Notes: generated from the letters alone by a model not told the origin. 64,000 bases of DNA from Mastigias papua (GCA_964019165.1 OZ025268.1:12854359-12918358); one strand, 5' to 3'. Positions 10,798-23,100 are shown, numbered from the stretch's first letter. Numbers and translations are program-made.

Positions 10798-13700
10798 CCG
10801 GCCTAGTTCCTAAGGCCCCAATTATAATAGGGATGACTTTCACCTTTTTATTCCAAATCTTTCGTAATTCCCTGCCTAAATCTTGGTACTTTTCATTTTT
10901 TCCACTTCCTTTGAATCCACCCTGCTATCAAAAGGCACAGCAAAATCAATTATCTTGCATATATTGTTCTTTTTATCAGTTACTATCATGTCAGGCCTTC
11001 TCGCCTCAATCTCATGGTCAGTTTGTACTTCAAAATCCCACAGAATATGGAAATCATTGTTCTCGCTGACTGCATTTGGCTCATGCTCGTACCATTTCTC
11101 TTTAACAACAAACCCGCACTGTTTGCTGACTTCCCAATGAACCTTCTTCCCAACCCAGTCGTGACGACGCTTATATTCCTTTTGTGCCATCTTACTGCAC
11201 TCACTCAGAATATGACTAACACTTTCATCACTTTGACCACACATTCTACATTTACTTTCCTGCTGGGTTTTATCTATCTTTGCTTTGATTAAATTCGTTC
11301 TGATTGCCTGCTCCTGAGCTGCCATTATAAACGATTCCGTTTCTCTTTTCAAAGTGCCATCTTTTACCCAAGCCATTGTTGTTCATCCGCTAGATGTTCC
11401 GTCTGCCTGATGAACTGCCCGTGTAGTATCTTTGCTTTCCAGTTGCTTTGCCTTTCGTGTTTTTTCCGCTTCTTGAATTCATGTTTACTTTCTACTGCTG
11501 CTTCCCAGTTTGTAGCTTCATCAGCACCTTTTGCAGCACTAACCAGCCTTTCATCACTCATTTCCACGTACTCTTGCAATCTCAATTTAGCCAAATTCAC
11601 TGTATCCTCGACACTACGGAGTCCTCTACCTCCTTCACCTCGAGGTATGTATAAACGGTCAACATTACTCCTAGGATGTAGCGCATTATGCATAGTCATC
11701 AACTTTCTCGTTCTTCTGTCCATTTCCTGTAGATCATTAATGGTCCAGTCAAGGAATGCAGCTGAGTATCTTAATATTTGTATGACCCACGTGTTGATTG
11801 CTTTGATTATATTGCCACCATTAAGCTTAGATTCAAGTATTTTCCTTATACGCCTTTTGTATTCTTTTCCAACTTTATCTTTCATTTCTTTCCGCTGTAT
11901 TTCGTTTGATTGTAATATACCTAGATATTTATAACTCTCGTCTTGCTCTATTGATCTTATTTTTTGTCATTTGGTAATTCTATTCCGTCTGATTTTACTA
12001 TCCTTCCTCTCTTCATCGTCAGGACTGCACATTTGTCTAATCCAAATTGCATGCCTATGTCTTTGCTGAATACTTTCACTGTGTGAACAAGTGAGTCCAA
12101 TGTCTCTTCAGTTTTGGCATATAACTTAAGGTCATCCATGTATAGTACGTGGTTGACTTTCTCTTTACTCCGGGTAAACTCGTAACCAGATTTGATCTTT
12201 CTCAAAACATGTGTTAGGGGAATCATCGCAACAACAAATAAAAGATGCGACATGGCATCACCTTGAAAAATTCCTCTATTGATTTTGACTTCTCCCAGCT
12301 GCTGGTTTGCACATGTCAGTTCAACTCTCCAAGTTTTCATTGTCTTATCAAGGAACTGTTGTATGTTTTCGCTAATACCTAAGCTGTTTAAACACTCCAA
12401 TATCCACGAATGGGGGACCATATCATATGCTTTTCTGTAATCTACCCACCCCACTGATAAATTCTTCTTTCTCCTCCCAGCCTCTTGTAGCACTAATCAG
12501 TCAATAAATAGCAAGTCTGCAGTTCCCATAGATTTCCTTTTACAGCCTTTCTGCTCCTCAGGTAATAGTTTCCCAGATTCTAAGAATATATAGATTTCGT
12601 CAGAAATCAATCCAGTCAACAGCTTCCACACAAGTGGTAAGCAGGTTATTGGTCTATAATTACTTGGTTCTATCCCTTTTGATTTATCCTTTTGAATTAG
12701 AACTGTTCTGCCTTTTGTCATCCATCCAGGTGTATCTCCTTCAAGGCAACGGGTAAGAAACTTAGTCAAATATTTGTGCATGCTGGTAAAATTCTTAAGC
12801 CAAAATCCTTGTACCCCGTCAGGACCTGGTGCCTTCCAGTTAGGAATCTTTCTAAGCATCTTTTTCACCTTTACTTCAGTGATTTCAGCTTTCTGTTGCT
12901 TTGGTGTATCCTCCATTCCCAATTTGAAATCATTCATCCATTCTGCCTCTCTGTTATGCTCTACTTTATTACTCCAAATATCTGACCAGAACTTTCTTGA
13001 CTCGTCTGCATCAGGTATGGCATTTTCGTTAGTTCTATCAGTATCATTGTTAAGTTGTTTATAAAATCTGCTTTCATTGTTTCTGTACATCCTGGTTTGT
13101 TGGTACTGATTTATTCGTTGTTGGTATCTTGAGATTTTGGCTGTTTTTGCTTTGACTCTTTGTCTTATTTCTTCCTTAGCTACATGCAGCCCTTTATGTT
13201 TGATCTTATATTTTCTTTCCAAGGTATCTTGATGTCGTTTCTTAATAGTTTTCTTGTCAATTAATGCGTTTACCCTACCTAGATCTTTGTTCATCTCTCT
13301 TATCTGTGTGTTTAGTCTCTTTTTCCACCATGGTTCCTTCCAGTCATGTACCTTTTTCTTTCTGACACCAAGGATTTCACATACCATAGCCGCATCATAG
13401 TATATTGTATCATTCATTTCTGTGATGTTATCTATTTTAAGCTTTTCTAGTACACCATTAACCTTCTTCACTGTCTCCTTCAGCTTCACTCCGTCTATTC
13501 CACTCATTGCTGGTAATCGAATCCTTGGTTTTTTCTTGACTTTCATCATCATTTTCAACATCTCTCTATCCTCTTCCATTATAACTACACCATCTTTGAG
13601 TTTACTCCCATCTACTTGCTCATTACATTCGATTTGTGGATCTACTCGTTCACTACCACCTCCAGTTGTTGTCATTTCTAAGTCAGGGTCATTTTTTTCT

Positions 13701-14089
13701 ACTATAGATCTAGCTACTCCACCATATGTGGCATCTTCGACATTCCTTTGTATTTCTTCTAGCTCTAGTGAACTCAGCCACTGTGTCTTAATAATCTCGT
13801 TCTTCTGATCAATCAGCCGTTGTTCTGTGACATTTACCATCTCTCTGTCTTTCCACAACATATGCATTCTTTTCCTATAACCTCTCGTCTTTGGGTCACT
13901 CAAATAGAAACATTCCATAACTACTCTGTTTTCTTGCTGTGTCCATTTCCTTCTCGTCCTCCCAGCAGTAGTTGGATGACGACCGGGCCCATGCTGCTGT
14001 GCCATGGGACACCTGCCGGACGAAGGACTTTCACCATTGTTGGTTCCAGTCCTATTGACGTCGTTGTCTAACATATTGTTTGAACTCAT
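10798..14089 (-). pseudogene. A1 reverse transcriptase/endonuclease, broken
   Basis: Element-encoded protein that would make cDNA at a nicked target. The start is at 14089 (MSSNNM). N-terminal basic motif GPGRHPTTAGRTRRKW leads into a Myb/SANT-like segment (WTQQENRVVMECFY). RT follows with [23 protein letters not shown], motif A WVDYRKAYDMVPHSW, motif B RGIFQGDAMSHLLF and YMDD at about 12133-12144. The downstream CCHC knuckle (CRMCGQSDESVSHILSEC), YKRRHD and the endonuclease RRPD...D are all present. Lesions: an in-frame TGA at 12497-12499; a frameshift in an A-run near 11955; a one-base frameshift near 11370; and a missing C-terminus after GALGT. All predicted catalytic residues survive, so decay is recent to moderate. 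Confidence 0.88.
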
Positions 14090-14145
14090 TATACATCACT
14101 TACGTGAGAATGGTTTAAGCATCACCAAAAAGCGGTGTTTTTCTC

Positions 14146-14196
14146 TTGACACCATCAATAGGAGAGTTGCCGACCAAGGCTAGAGAGTCCCTCCTA
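14146..14196 (-). promoter_or_regulatory. Conserved leader RNA structure, copy 1 (A1)
   Basis: In element sense: stem P1 UAGGAGGG/CUCUCCUA (one G-U pair), linker ACUCUCUA, P2 GCC/GGC with loop UUGGUC, two bases, then P3 UUGA/UCAA with loop UGGUG. It lies 57 nt upstream of the A1 start codon. The P3 pairing differs from the other copies in both strands, keeping the stem. Confidence 0.7.
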
Positions 14197-14364
14197 CACA
14201 TGAGACAGATTAGCCCCCGCCGGTACTTCTAGACCTCGGGGAGAGCTGACAGGTACTACACCTTGCTCAAGGGCGACCTGGAGGTAGTTGCAGCTAAGGG
14301 TAACCTCATTATCCCACGTCGAAACTCCACAACCGGATGCAGTTTTTTGTCATACCGAGGACAA

Positions 14365-14379
14365 ATTATTATTATTATT
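14365..14379. repeat. (ATT)5 tract between A1 and A2
   Basis: Short microsatellite separating the 5' end of A1 from the 3' end of A2. Read in element sense it is (AAT)n, that is TAA repeats. Confidence 0.95.
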
Positions 14380-14480
14380 TTCTATATTAAACATTGTGTT
14401 CAGGCTTTTGTTATTACCGTCAGTTCTGCTATTAGGCGAGTCATAACAAATGACCAAAGGCTAATAGAGTTTGCTGTCTC

Positions 14481-17400
14481 CTATATTTCTAGCACTTTCC
14501 TCAGAATTCTGGCGGTTCCCAATAAAGCAGCCTTCTGCATCACTCCAACATTACATGTTATCCTTAATTTTTCTATCCATCTGTCAAACTCTTTGGTGAT
14601 ACATCCAAGAGCTCCTATCACTATAGGCACAACTTCAGCACGTTTGAGTTTCCACAATCTTGCAACCTCTCTCTTCAAGTCCTGGCATTTTTCTACTTTT
14701 TCCTTTTCTTTCTCTCCTACATTTACATCAGCTGGTACAGCAATATTAATGATTAATCCCTTGTGCTCTTTCTTGTCAACGATAATTATATCTGGTCTTC
14801 TTGCCTCTATCACGTAGTCACATTGAACATTATTATCCCACAACAATTTCACTTCTTCATTTTCCACTGCTCCTTCCGGGACATGTTCATACCATTTGTC
14901 TGTGCATTCTAACCCATTCTTTTTACAAAGATCCCAATGAAATTTCTTTGCCACATTGTCATGCCGACGTTTGTATTCCTTCTGAGCCAATTTCTCACAC
15001 CCACGTACTAAATGTTGCACACTTTCACTCTTTGTCCCACATAACCTGCACAGAGGGCTTTCACTGGTTCTGTCGACACGGTGTTTCACATAAGTTGTCC
15101 TGATGGCCTGTTCCTGAACAGCACACAGCAATGCTTCAGTTCCAATTTTCAAATCACATCTTGACAGCCATTGCCACGTTTTATCCTTATCAACTTTCTC
15201 TGGCATTTCCCTAACAAACTGTCCATGCATTCTCTTCTCATTCCAGTTTTGTCTCAGTTCTTTTTCCTTTTGTTTCTTCAATTCTCTACTTAATATAGCA
15301 TCTACCGTATTGATTGTCCCAGCTGCAGCAACTCCCTTAATGAGGTTGTCCTCCAAATTGGCAACGTAAAAGCCCAAACTGTTTTCCTCATCGCTTTCGC
15401 ACCTCTCTACACTAATAAAACCTCTGCCTCCCTCTTTCCTCTTTATATATAATCTGTCAACATCACTTTTTGGGTGTAGTGCTCCATACATTGTCATTGT
15501 CTTTCTAGATTTCCTATCAATTTCTTTCAATTCACTGTCTTTCCAATACAGTATTCCTGCCCCATACCTGAATATTGCCACTGCCCATGTATTTATTGCT
15601 GTTATTTTGTTTTTCCCATTTAGTTTTGATTTTAGCACCAATCTGAGCCTTCGCTTATATTCCTTAATGGTTTTTTCTGTCATTTCTTTTTCTTTGATTT
15701 TATCCAGTTCAATTATCCCTAAATACGTATACCCTTGCTTTTCAACTTCTTTCATTATTTCCCCATTTGGCAGCGTTATTCCTTCACATCCAACTACTTT
15801 CCCTCTCTTCATCACAAGAATTCCACAGTTCTTCAATCCAAACTCCATCCCAATATCTGTACTAAAAATATGAACAGTCCTCACAAGTGTTTCTGTCTGC
15901 TCTTCACTCTTAGAACACAGCTTCAAATCATCCATGAATAGCAAATGATTCAGCTTGTATCTTTTCTTTCCCCATTCATAGCATACATTTACCTTCCTAA
16001 GAACCAATGACAAAGGTATCATGCACAGAGCAAACAGAAGAGGTGAGAGACTGTCTCCTTGAAATATCCCTCTTTTCACATCAACCTCCCCAAGATCTTT
16101 ACCATTTGATGTCAGTGCTAACTTCAATTGCTGCATACTTTTTCCTAAAAAGTTTGTCACATTCTCCGCTATTCCAAACATCTTCATACATTCAATGATC
16201 CAGCTGTGTGGAACAAGGTCACACGCTTTCTTGTAATCTATCCATGCCATTGATAGATTAGTGTGCCTTCTCCTACAATATTTCAGTACAGTCTTATCGA
16301 TAAGTAAATGATCATTTGTTCTACGGCTTCCTCTCCTAAATCCTTTTTGCTCATCAGGTAAAAGTTTCCTATGGTCAAGATACTTATAAGTTTCTTCTGC
16401 TATCAGTCCTGTCAGAAGTTTCCACATTAGTGGAAGACATGTAATAGGGCGATAGTTTTCTGCTGCATTCCCCTTCTTCGGATCTTTCTGACAAAGCACA
16501 GTGCGACCATGTGTCATCCATGCTGGTAGGCTGTTTTCTCCCATCAAGATACTATTCATCTGACCAGCGATTCGGCTATGAAGATTGGTCAAATTTTGTA
16601 ACCAATACCCTTGCACACCATCCTTTCCTGGTGCTTTCCAGTTAGGCATCTTTCTACATTGATCTCTTACCTTCTCCACACTTATAATCACCCTTTCTTG
16701 TTATTGATTTTCATTTTCCAACCTAGTCTTCAGATCTTTCAGCCATTCTGCGTCTTGGTTGTGCTCTTTTTCAATACTCCAAATATTTCCCCAAAATCTT
16801 TTACTTTCTTCAGCATTTGGATCATCGCTTGATCTCCCTCTCCCCCCATTATATTCTGAGTATATTCTCTTCTGATCAACACTGAAAAGTCTATTTTGTC
16901 TGAATTGTTCAATTCTCTGTTCAAACCTTCTGACTTTGGCACTTTTTGCAAGCATCCTTTGTTTGAGTTCCTCAATTACAGTTTTTAGACCCTTTCTTTT
17001 AACTCTGTAATTTTCCTGTAGCCCAAGCAACTTTCGTTTTTTCCCTCCACCCAGTCCTTCTTTCAATCCTCTTTCTACAATATTGACTTCTTGTCTCGGT
17101 CTCCTTATGTCACCTTCAATCCTCCGTTTCCAAAATGGTTCATATTTCTTCCTATGCTCCACTTTCTTTAGTCCTAGCTGTTCAGCGACCCACACACTTG
17201 CAGCTACAATTAAATTATTTGTTTCTGTAATAATCTTGCTCTCCAAATACTTAAGCGCTTCATTTACTCTCTCTGCTTGGACCTTTAAAAGCTTCCTTCC
17301 CACCTTCTTAAATGTAATGCCTTGGCATGTCTTTCTTTCTGCAAGTATTTCCTTTAAGCGTTTAACGATCAACCTATTATCTTCATCTAAACAAACAACA

Positions 17401-17884
17401 GTACTACTAAGGCTATCTCTTACATCACCCAACTCTTCTTCAACTATATCATCAACATTACCTACTGGCTCTATTGTGACTACTTCAATTTGTCCTCTGT
17501 ACTCTGGGATTCATTTTCTACTTGTCTTTTAATGGCCTCCAATTCAAGCTCTGACAACCAGCCATTCTTTCTAATTGTCCTTGCTTGGTCACACACACGT
17601 TGCTCTGTTGATTCAAACATTCCCCTTTCTCTCCATTCTCTATACATTCTTTGCCTGTATCCCCTGATAGGTTTTCCTTCTTCATCAAATGGCCTACATT
17701 TGTAAAAACATTCCATGACTACTTTATTCACCTCCTTACTCCATTTCATTCTAGCAGTAGCAGGATACCGACCGGGTCCCCGCTGCTGTGCCGAGGAACA
17801 CCTGCCGACCGAAGAACCTTCACCAATAGACCCAGTCCCATTAACGCTGTTATTTTCAATACTTTGAATTGACATTTCACTCAT
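14481..17884 (-). pseudogene. A2 reverse transcriptase/endonuclease, lightly broken
   Basis: Start taken at MSEMSIQ (17884) by comparison with A5 and A4; an upstream Met at 17914 is in frame but not conserved. The N-terminus has [11 protein letters not shown] and the Myb-like [70 protein letters not shown] and FMDD near 15925-15940. Then the thumb ([10 protein letters not shown]), the CCHC knuckle [24 protein letters not shown] and endonuclease RRPDIII. Lesions: a frameshift near 17480 and an in-frame TAA at 16692-16700. A missense change is notable: the second endonuclease Asp, conserved in A1, A4-A7 and B1-B3, is Asn here (LIINIAVP), so target nicking would probably fail even if the frame were open. 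Confidence 0.88.
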
Positions 17885-17931
17885 AAGAGGATTTGTGAAT
17901 TTAAGGTTACACAACCACCGGTGTTTTTATC

Positions 17932-17982
17932 GAGACACCATCTCTAGGGAGGCTGTCAACCAAGACTAAAGAGTCCCCCCTA
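17932..17982 (-). promoter_or_regulatory. Conserved leader RNA structure, copy 2 (A2)
   Basis: Sense-strand stems: P1 UAGGGGGG/CCUCCCUA (one G-U), linker ACUCUUUA, P2 GUC/GAC with loop UUGGUU, P3 GAGA/UCUC with loop UGGUG. P2 is GUC/GAC where most copies have GCC/GGC, and P3 is GAGA/UCUC where others have GUGA/UCAC: both are compensatory. It ends about 48 nt before the start codon. Confidence 0.75.
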
Positions 17983-18162
17983 CCCATGAGACAGAATAGC
18001 CCCCGCCGGATGCCAACTCGGTATTTCGTAGTCTCGGGGAGAGCTGACAGGTACTACACCTTGCTCAAGGGTGACCTGGAGGTAGTTGCAGCAAAGGGTA
18101 ACCTCATTATCCCACGTCGAAACTCTGCAACCGGTTGTAGTTTTATTTCATACCCAGGACGA

Positions 18163-18175
18163 ATTATTATTATTA

Positions 18176-18224
<49 letters not shown>
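18163..18224. repeat. (ATT)n microsatellite, about 62 bp
   Basis: About twenty ATT units with one interruption. It lies between the 5' end of A2 and the plus-strand P fragment. Confidence 0.97.
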
Positions 18225-18495
18225 AGACTATCACAAAAAGAATTATAATGAAAGCCATGAACATCTCTATTCGATCCAGCTATTACATTTTCTGTCGTCG
18301 AAACAAGCCTTGGACTAACCCAGAACTTTTAACTATTTAATATCCCTATTCCTTATTCGTTTACTTCTACTGTTTTTGTTTCATTTTATGTTTCATGCTA
18401 TGCTCTCTACAAGCAAGCCAATTCTACACTGCCATTTACTTGAGAGGTGTATTATTGTATTTAATTAAAGATATATTCAATGAGAAGTTTAAAAA
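18225..18495 (+). pseudogene. P-family 3' fragment 1 (5'-truncated non-LTR element)
   Basis: Plus-strand C-terminal tail of a P-type protein. ISIRSSYYIFCRRNKPWTN matches the last residues of P1 (IIIRSTYYIFCMRNKSWTN) and is followed by a stop at 18338-18340. About 150 bp of 3' UTR follows, ending GAAGTTT and an A-run, as P1 ends. It starts right at the (ATT)n tract: a 5'-truncated insertion, typical of target-primed reverse transcription. Confidence 0.8.
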
Positions 18496-18499
18496 AAAA

Positions 18500-19585
18500 A
18501 ATTATTGTTTATTCAAATGTCTCACGGCATTGATGTTATTTGCCGGATAATTGCTGGACATCAGGCCAAGTCCCTTGGCTTTAGGTATCCAGTACCTTTC
18601 TTATAATCTTGGCAGTTCCTGACAGGCATGCTTTTTGTAAAAGTTCTATGCTGCATTCTATTTCAATCTTCTTCAACCACCTCTCAAAGTTCTTTCCAAT
18701 CGTGCCCAGAGCTCCAATAATTAATGGTAGAATTGTAACCTCTTTTACATTCCACATCCTCTTGATCTCTCGCTTTAAGTCTTGATATACCTCAATCTTT
18801 TCCTTCTCTTTCCTGTCAATTCTTGTATCAAAGGGGCAAGCTATGTCAATCAGCAAACATGATCGATCCTTTTTATTTTCCAAGACAATATCTGGTCGGT
18901 TATGCTCAAGTCTATAATCTGTCTGTATTGGGAAATCCCATAATAGTCTAAAGTCATTTGTCACAATTGCACTGTCTATTTTATGATTGTACCATCTATC
19001 TCCATGGTCCAAACCTAGTTTCTGATATAACTTCCAGTGGACAATCTGAGCTACTTTGTCATGTCTCCAGCCTTTATATTGTGCCTGTGCTAGCTGTTGA
19101 CACTCGGATACTATATGTGCAATCGTTTCCTCCGCTTTCCCACATAATCTACAATCTTTTGATACATTTTCATTGTAAATGACGCTCTATATTTAATTTG
19201 TTCCTACTGCTTGCTCTTGTGCTGCAAATATAGTACTCTCTATTTCTTCCTTTAATCCTCAATATCTTAACCAATTCCAGCTCTTTTCCTTATGCACTTA
19301 TTCTTTTGTAGCATTGACTGTTTGCCCATGCAGCGCTTTACCTATCCATCCATTCTTATGTTGTTCATTAATCTGGCGCTTCCACACTTTAGGATCTTTG
19401 ATTTCATTGTTTTTCAAAATCCCTTCTTTTTCAACTGATCTCATTATTTCGTAGTCGTCGTTCATAATATACCAGCATAGGCTGTTCTCCTCTCTTCGTA
19501 CGGTATCCTCAACTCCAATTAAACCCATGCCACCTTCTTGCCGTGCTAAATACAATCTGTTTACATTGCTTTTAGGGTGGAATGC
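18500..19585 (-). pseudogene. A3: 5'-truncated A-type element (thumb to endonuclease)
   Basis: Minus-strand fragment of an A-like element. It enters in the thumb region (FHPKSNVNR then YLARQEGGMGLIGVEDTV, 19298-19585), continues through a broken knuckle region (19013-19297) and ends with an intact endonuclease part (NRPDIVLENKK...LIDIACPFD, IIGALG, IIRKVLDT; 18581-19012). Stops and frameshifts lie at 19013-19300. RT is absent. The C-terminal wording (IACPFD, IIRKVLD) is closest to A6, suggesting A3 and A6 form a subgroup. The fragment is bracketed by two plus-strand P fragments. Confidence 0.82.
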
Positions 19586-20044
19586 TCGCTGCTTAGTGAA
19601 CTCTCTCCTTCTTATAGTAAAGTTACATTTTTCAATCTATCTATGGGTGCTACTGGAACTATGGGTTCTTCTTGTACTTCTTTCTTCTCCTTACTCAATG
19701 AACTGAGTTTTGACAAGACCATCCAAAAACGAGTCATTATGAAAGCTATGACCATCTCAATAAGATCAAGCTACTTCATCTTTTGCCAAAGAAATAAACC
19801 TTGGACTAATCCAGACCTCTTAACCATCTAATTTTGATCTTTTCTGGAACATCTAACAGGTTTTTGCTGTTATTTACTTGTTGTCTTTTTTTTGTTTTTT
19901 TTGTTGTTTTTGTTATACATGTTAATTTCATAAATGTACTATGTATTCTCTACAAGCAAGCCAATTATACACTGCCAAAAATTTTTGAGAGGTTTATTAT
20001 TGTAAGTAGTTTTATGTATTCAATATGAAGTTTCAAAAACAAAA
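19585..20044 (+). pseudogene. P-family 3' fragment 2 (5'-truncated)
   Basis: C-terminal 75 residues of a P-type protein (FFNLSMGATGTMG, then IRSSYFIFCQRNKPWTN) with a stop at 19829-19831. A 3' UTR follows, ending GAAGTTTC plus an A-rich tail and an ATT tract at 20045-20055. More similar to fragment 1 than to P1 (shared NKPWTN and the UTR words ctctacaagcaagccaatt and cactgcca), so both derive from one subfamily distinct from P1/P2. Confidence 0.8.
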
Positions 20045-20122
20045 ATTATTATTATAAAAGATATCGCACATTGTTCTAATCAATGGATAAATTTTCTATA
20101 GATTTGACGTCAACAAGACTGA

Positions 20123-23100
20123 TCAAACCTCCAGAACCTTCCTAAGAATCCTTGCAGTATTTAAGATAACAGTTTTCTGCAATTCACCGATGTTACTTTT
20201 GATGCCAATGTCCTTCAGTCGTTTTGGTAGCGTCTTTGGGGTAGTTCCTAATGCTCCTATTACTGTCGGAATAACCACTATCTTCATGTCCCACAGCTTT
20301 TTCAATTCTCTTACTAGATCTTGGTATTTTTCGATCTTCTCAATTTCTTTACTGTCCACCCTGCTGTCATGTGGGACAGCAAAGTCTATTACCTGAGCCG
20401 CGTTGTCTTTTTTGTTAATGACTATCATATCTGGACGTCTTGCTTGAATGATATGGTCCGTCTGTATATTAAAATCCCATAGAATTTTACACCTTTCATT
20501 TTCTGTTACTGGAGCAGTATCATGCTCATACCATTTATCTTTTACCTCGATGCCATACATCCTACAAACCTCCCAATGTACTCTCCTGGCAATCCAATCA
20601 TGCCTTCTTTTGTACTCCCTTTGCGCCATCTTACTGTACTCACTAACCAAATGGTTCACTCTCTCATCCCTTTCTCCACACATCCTGCATTTACTTTGCT
20701 CTTGGCTTTTATCAATGTATGCTTTGATTGCATTTGTACGGATTGCTTGTTCCTGTGCTGCAAGAATTAAGGACTCTGTTTCCCTCTTCAAGTTTCCGTG
20801 CTTTAGCCATAGCCACCTGGCATCCCCAGCAATTTCATCAGTCTGTCTTAAAAATTGACCGTGTAGTGCTTTTTCTTTCCAGCTTTCTTTCCTTTCCATC
20901 CTCTTTTGTTGTTTCAGATCACTGTCTGATTCAATAACTTCATCACCTTCTATGGTAGCAAGTGAACTTAGCAGTCTCTCTGTACTCTTCCTAACATACC
21001 TTTGTAATGACGCTGTTGCTATATGTACTGTATCCTCTACTCCCAACAGGCCTCTTCCTCCATCTTTCCGGGGCAAATATAACCTATCAACGTTACTTTT
21101 GGGATGTAAGGCATTGTGCATTGTCATTAGCTTCCTTGTTCGTCTATCTAGTTGTTCCACCTCAGCTTTTGTCCAGTCTAAAAATGCAGCTGAATATCTC
21201 AACAAAGATATTGGCCAAGTGTTAATGCCTTTTACAAGATTACCTCCATTTAACTTTGTTTCAAGAAGTTTTCGTACTCTTCTCTTATACTCCCTTCCAA
21301 CCTCAATTTTCATTTCTTTGTGCCATATGCGATCTGTTTGAAGAATTCCCAAGTATTTGTAGCTTTCTCCCTCCTTCATTGACTTAATTAAAGACTTGTC
21401 TGGTAACTTAATTCCATCTGACGCAACTATATTTCCTCTCTTCAGAGATAGCATGGCACACTTGTCAATTCCAAATTCCATTCCAATATCTTTGCTGAAG
21501 ATCCTAACAGTTTGAAGTAAAGAATCTAGTGATTTTTCATTCTTCGCATATAACTTTAAGTCATCCATAAACAGAAGATGGTTAACTTTCACTTTGGTCT
21601 TAGAAAATTCATATCCGGCCTTTGACTTCCTTAAGATATGGGTCAATGGGATCAATGCAGTCACAAACAATAAAGGTGATAATGTATCTCCTTGGAAGAT
21701 TCCTCTATTGATCTTCACTTCTCCGGGAATTTGCTCACCACATGTTAATTCCACTCGCCATGTTTTCATACTTTCTTGGAGGAACTCCCTTATCTGTCTA
21801 TTCACTCCCAAACCCTTTAGGCTCTCCAAAATCCATGAATGTGCAATCATGTCATAAGCTTTGCGATAATCTATCCACCCCATTGCAAGCCCTTTTTTCC
21901 TCTGCTTAACCTCCTTTAATACCATTCTATCTATATATAACAAATCGTGTGTGCCTCGTGTTTTTCTCCTACAGCCCTTCTGCTCTTCAGGCAACATTGA
22001 ATTTGACTCTAGGTATTCGTACAGTTCATTGGCAATTACCCCTGTCAGCAATTTCCAACGTATTGGCATGCAGGTTATTGGCCTGTAGTTGTTGGCAGCA
22101 TTTCCTTGTTTCTTGTCTTTCTGGATTAGAATTGTCCTCCCTTTAGTCATCCAGTTAGGTGTACCTACTTCTAGGCACTGTTCTAGGTGTTTTCTAAGGG
22201 TTTGTGCATGCTTCTGAAGTTTTTCACCCAGAATCCTTGTACCCCATCTGGGCCTGGTGCTTTCCAGTTGGGTATTTTTTTCAGTACGTGCTGTATTTTG
22301 TTGTCTGTGATGTTCACCACTCCTTGCTATACTCTCTGTCTCTTCATTTCATTTCTAAATTGCTCAAGCCATTCAGCTGAGTCATTGTGGACTTTCTCGG
22401 CTCCCCAAATTCCTTCCCAAAATTTCTTCGCTGCTTCTAAATCTGGTACATCATTCTGCACATGCTTTCCACCCCTATTTAAGTCTTGGTAGAATGTACC
22501 TTGATTGTTCCGAAATGTCCTATTCTGTTGATATTGGTTGATCCTATCGCTGTACCGCTTTATTTTTCCTACTGTTGCTTTTATTCTTTGTGATATTTCT
22601 TCCTTTACAGTGGCAATTCCCTTCTGTTTTATTTTATGCTTTTCCTGAAGGTAGATCCTATGTCTTTGCTTAATTTTCTGTCCGTCCATCATAATATTTA
22701 CACGACTAAGATCTTTGCACAATTCCTTCACTCGTCCTTCAAGTCTTCGTTTCCACCATGGCTCTCTTTTTGCATTCTGGTAGGTCTTCCTCAATCCTAG
22801 CAACTCTTGAGCTAACACTGCACCTGCATATATCAAGTTATTTGTGTCGGTGATATTATCCGTCTTCATTTTTCCAAGTACAGTATCAACCTTTTGAACT
22901 ACAGATTGTAATCTTCCCTTTTCTACTCCTCTCAAAGATCGTAATCTCTCTCTTTCATTGTTAGATAAAATGTCTTTCAATCTCTTGATTAGTATCTTTT
23001 CTTCTTCATTTACATTTACATTGCTTTCATTACTATTATCGATTTCCTCATTTTCACTAGATCTATCTGGCAACTCTATGTTGCAAGTTTCCCTTGCATC

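Larger units (their letters stand above)
10798..14364 (-). mobile_element. Non-LTR retrotransposon A1 (R4/Dong-like), 3' truncated
   Basis: Leader 14090-14364, coding 10798-14089, no 3' UTR. The 5' end abuts an (ATT)5 tract at 14365-14379. The last about 45 codons and the tail are missing, replaced by copia sequence. Loss of the 3' end is unusual for a non-LTR element, because insertion starts at the 3' end and normally truncates the 5' end. A later deletion or recombination is the likely cause. Confidence 0.85.
14380..18162 (-). mobile_element. Non-LTR retrotransposon A2 (R4/Dong-like), near full length
   Basis: 3' UTR 14380-14480, coding 14481-17884, leader 17885-18162. Both ends sit at (ATT)n tracts (14365-14379 and 18163-18224). 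This is one of the least damaged elements, with one nonsense codon and one frameshift. Confidence 0.88.

Noticed and set aside
14090..14364. Hammerhead or HDV-like ribozyme in the leaders
   Set aside because: A CGAAAC word and a CTGACAG word occur, but the hammerhead CUGANGA core is absent. A possible HDV-style first stem near the 5' end is not conserved (A5 disrupts it). The conserved 51-nt fold is nested and lacks the HDV pseudoknot.
18086..18340. ORFs rich in Tyr, Leu or Ile (also at 46475-46829)
   Set aside because: Pure translation of the (ATT)n microsatellite.
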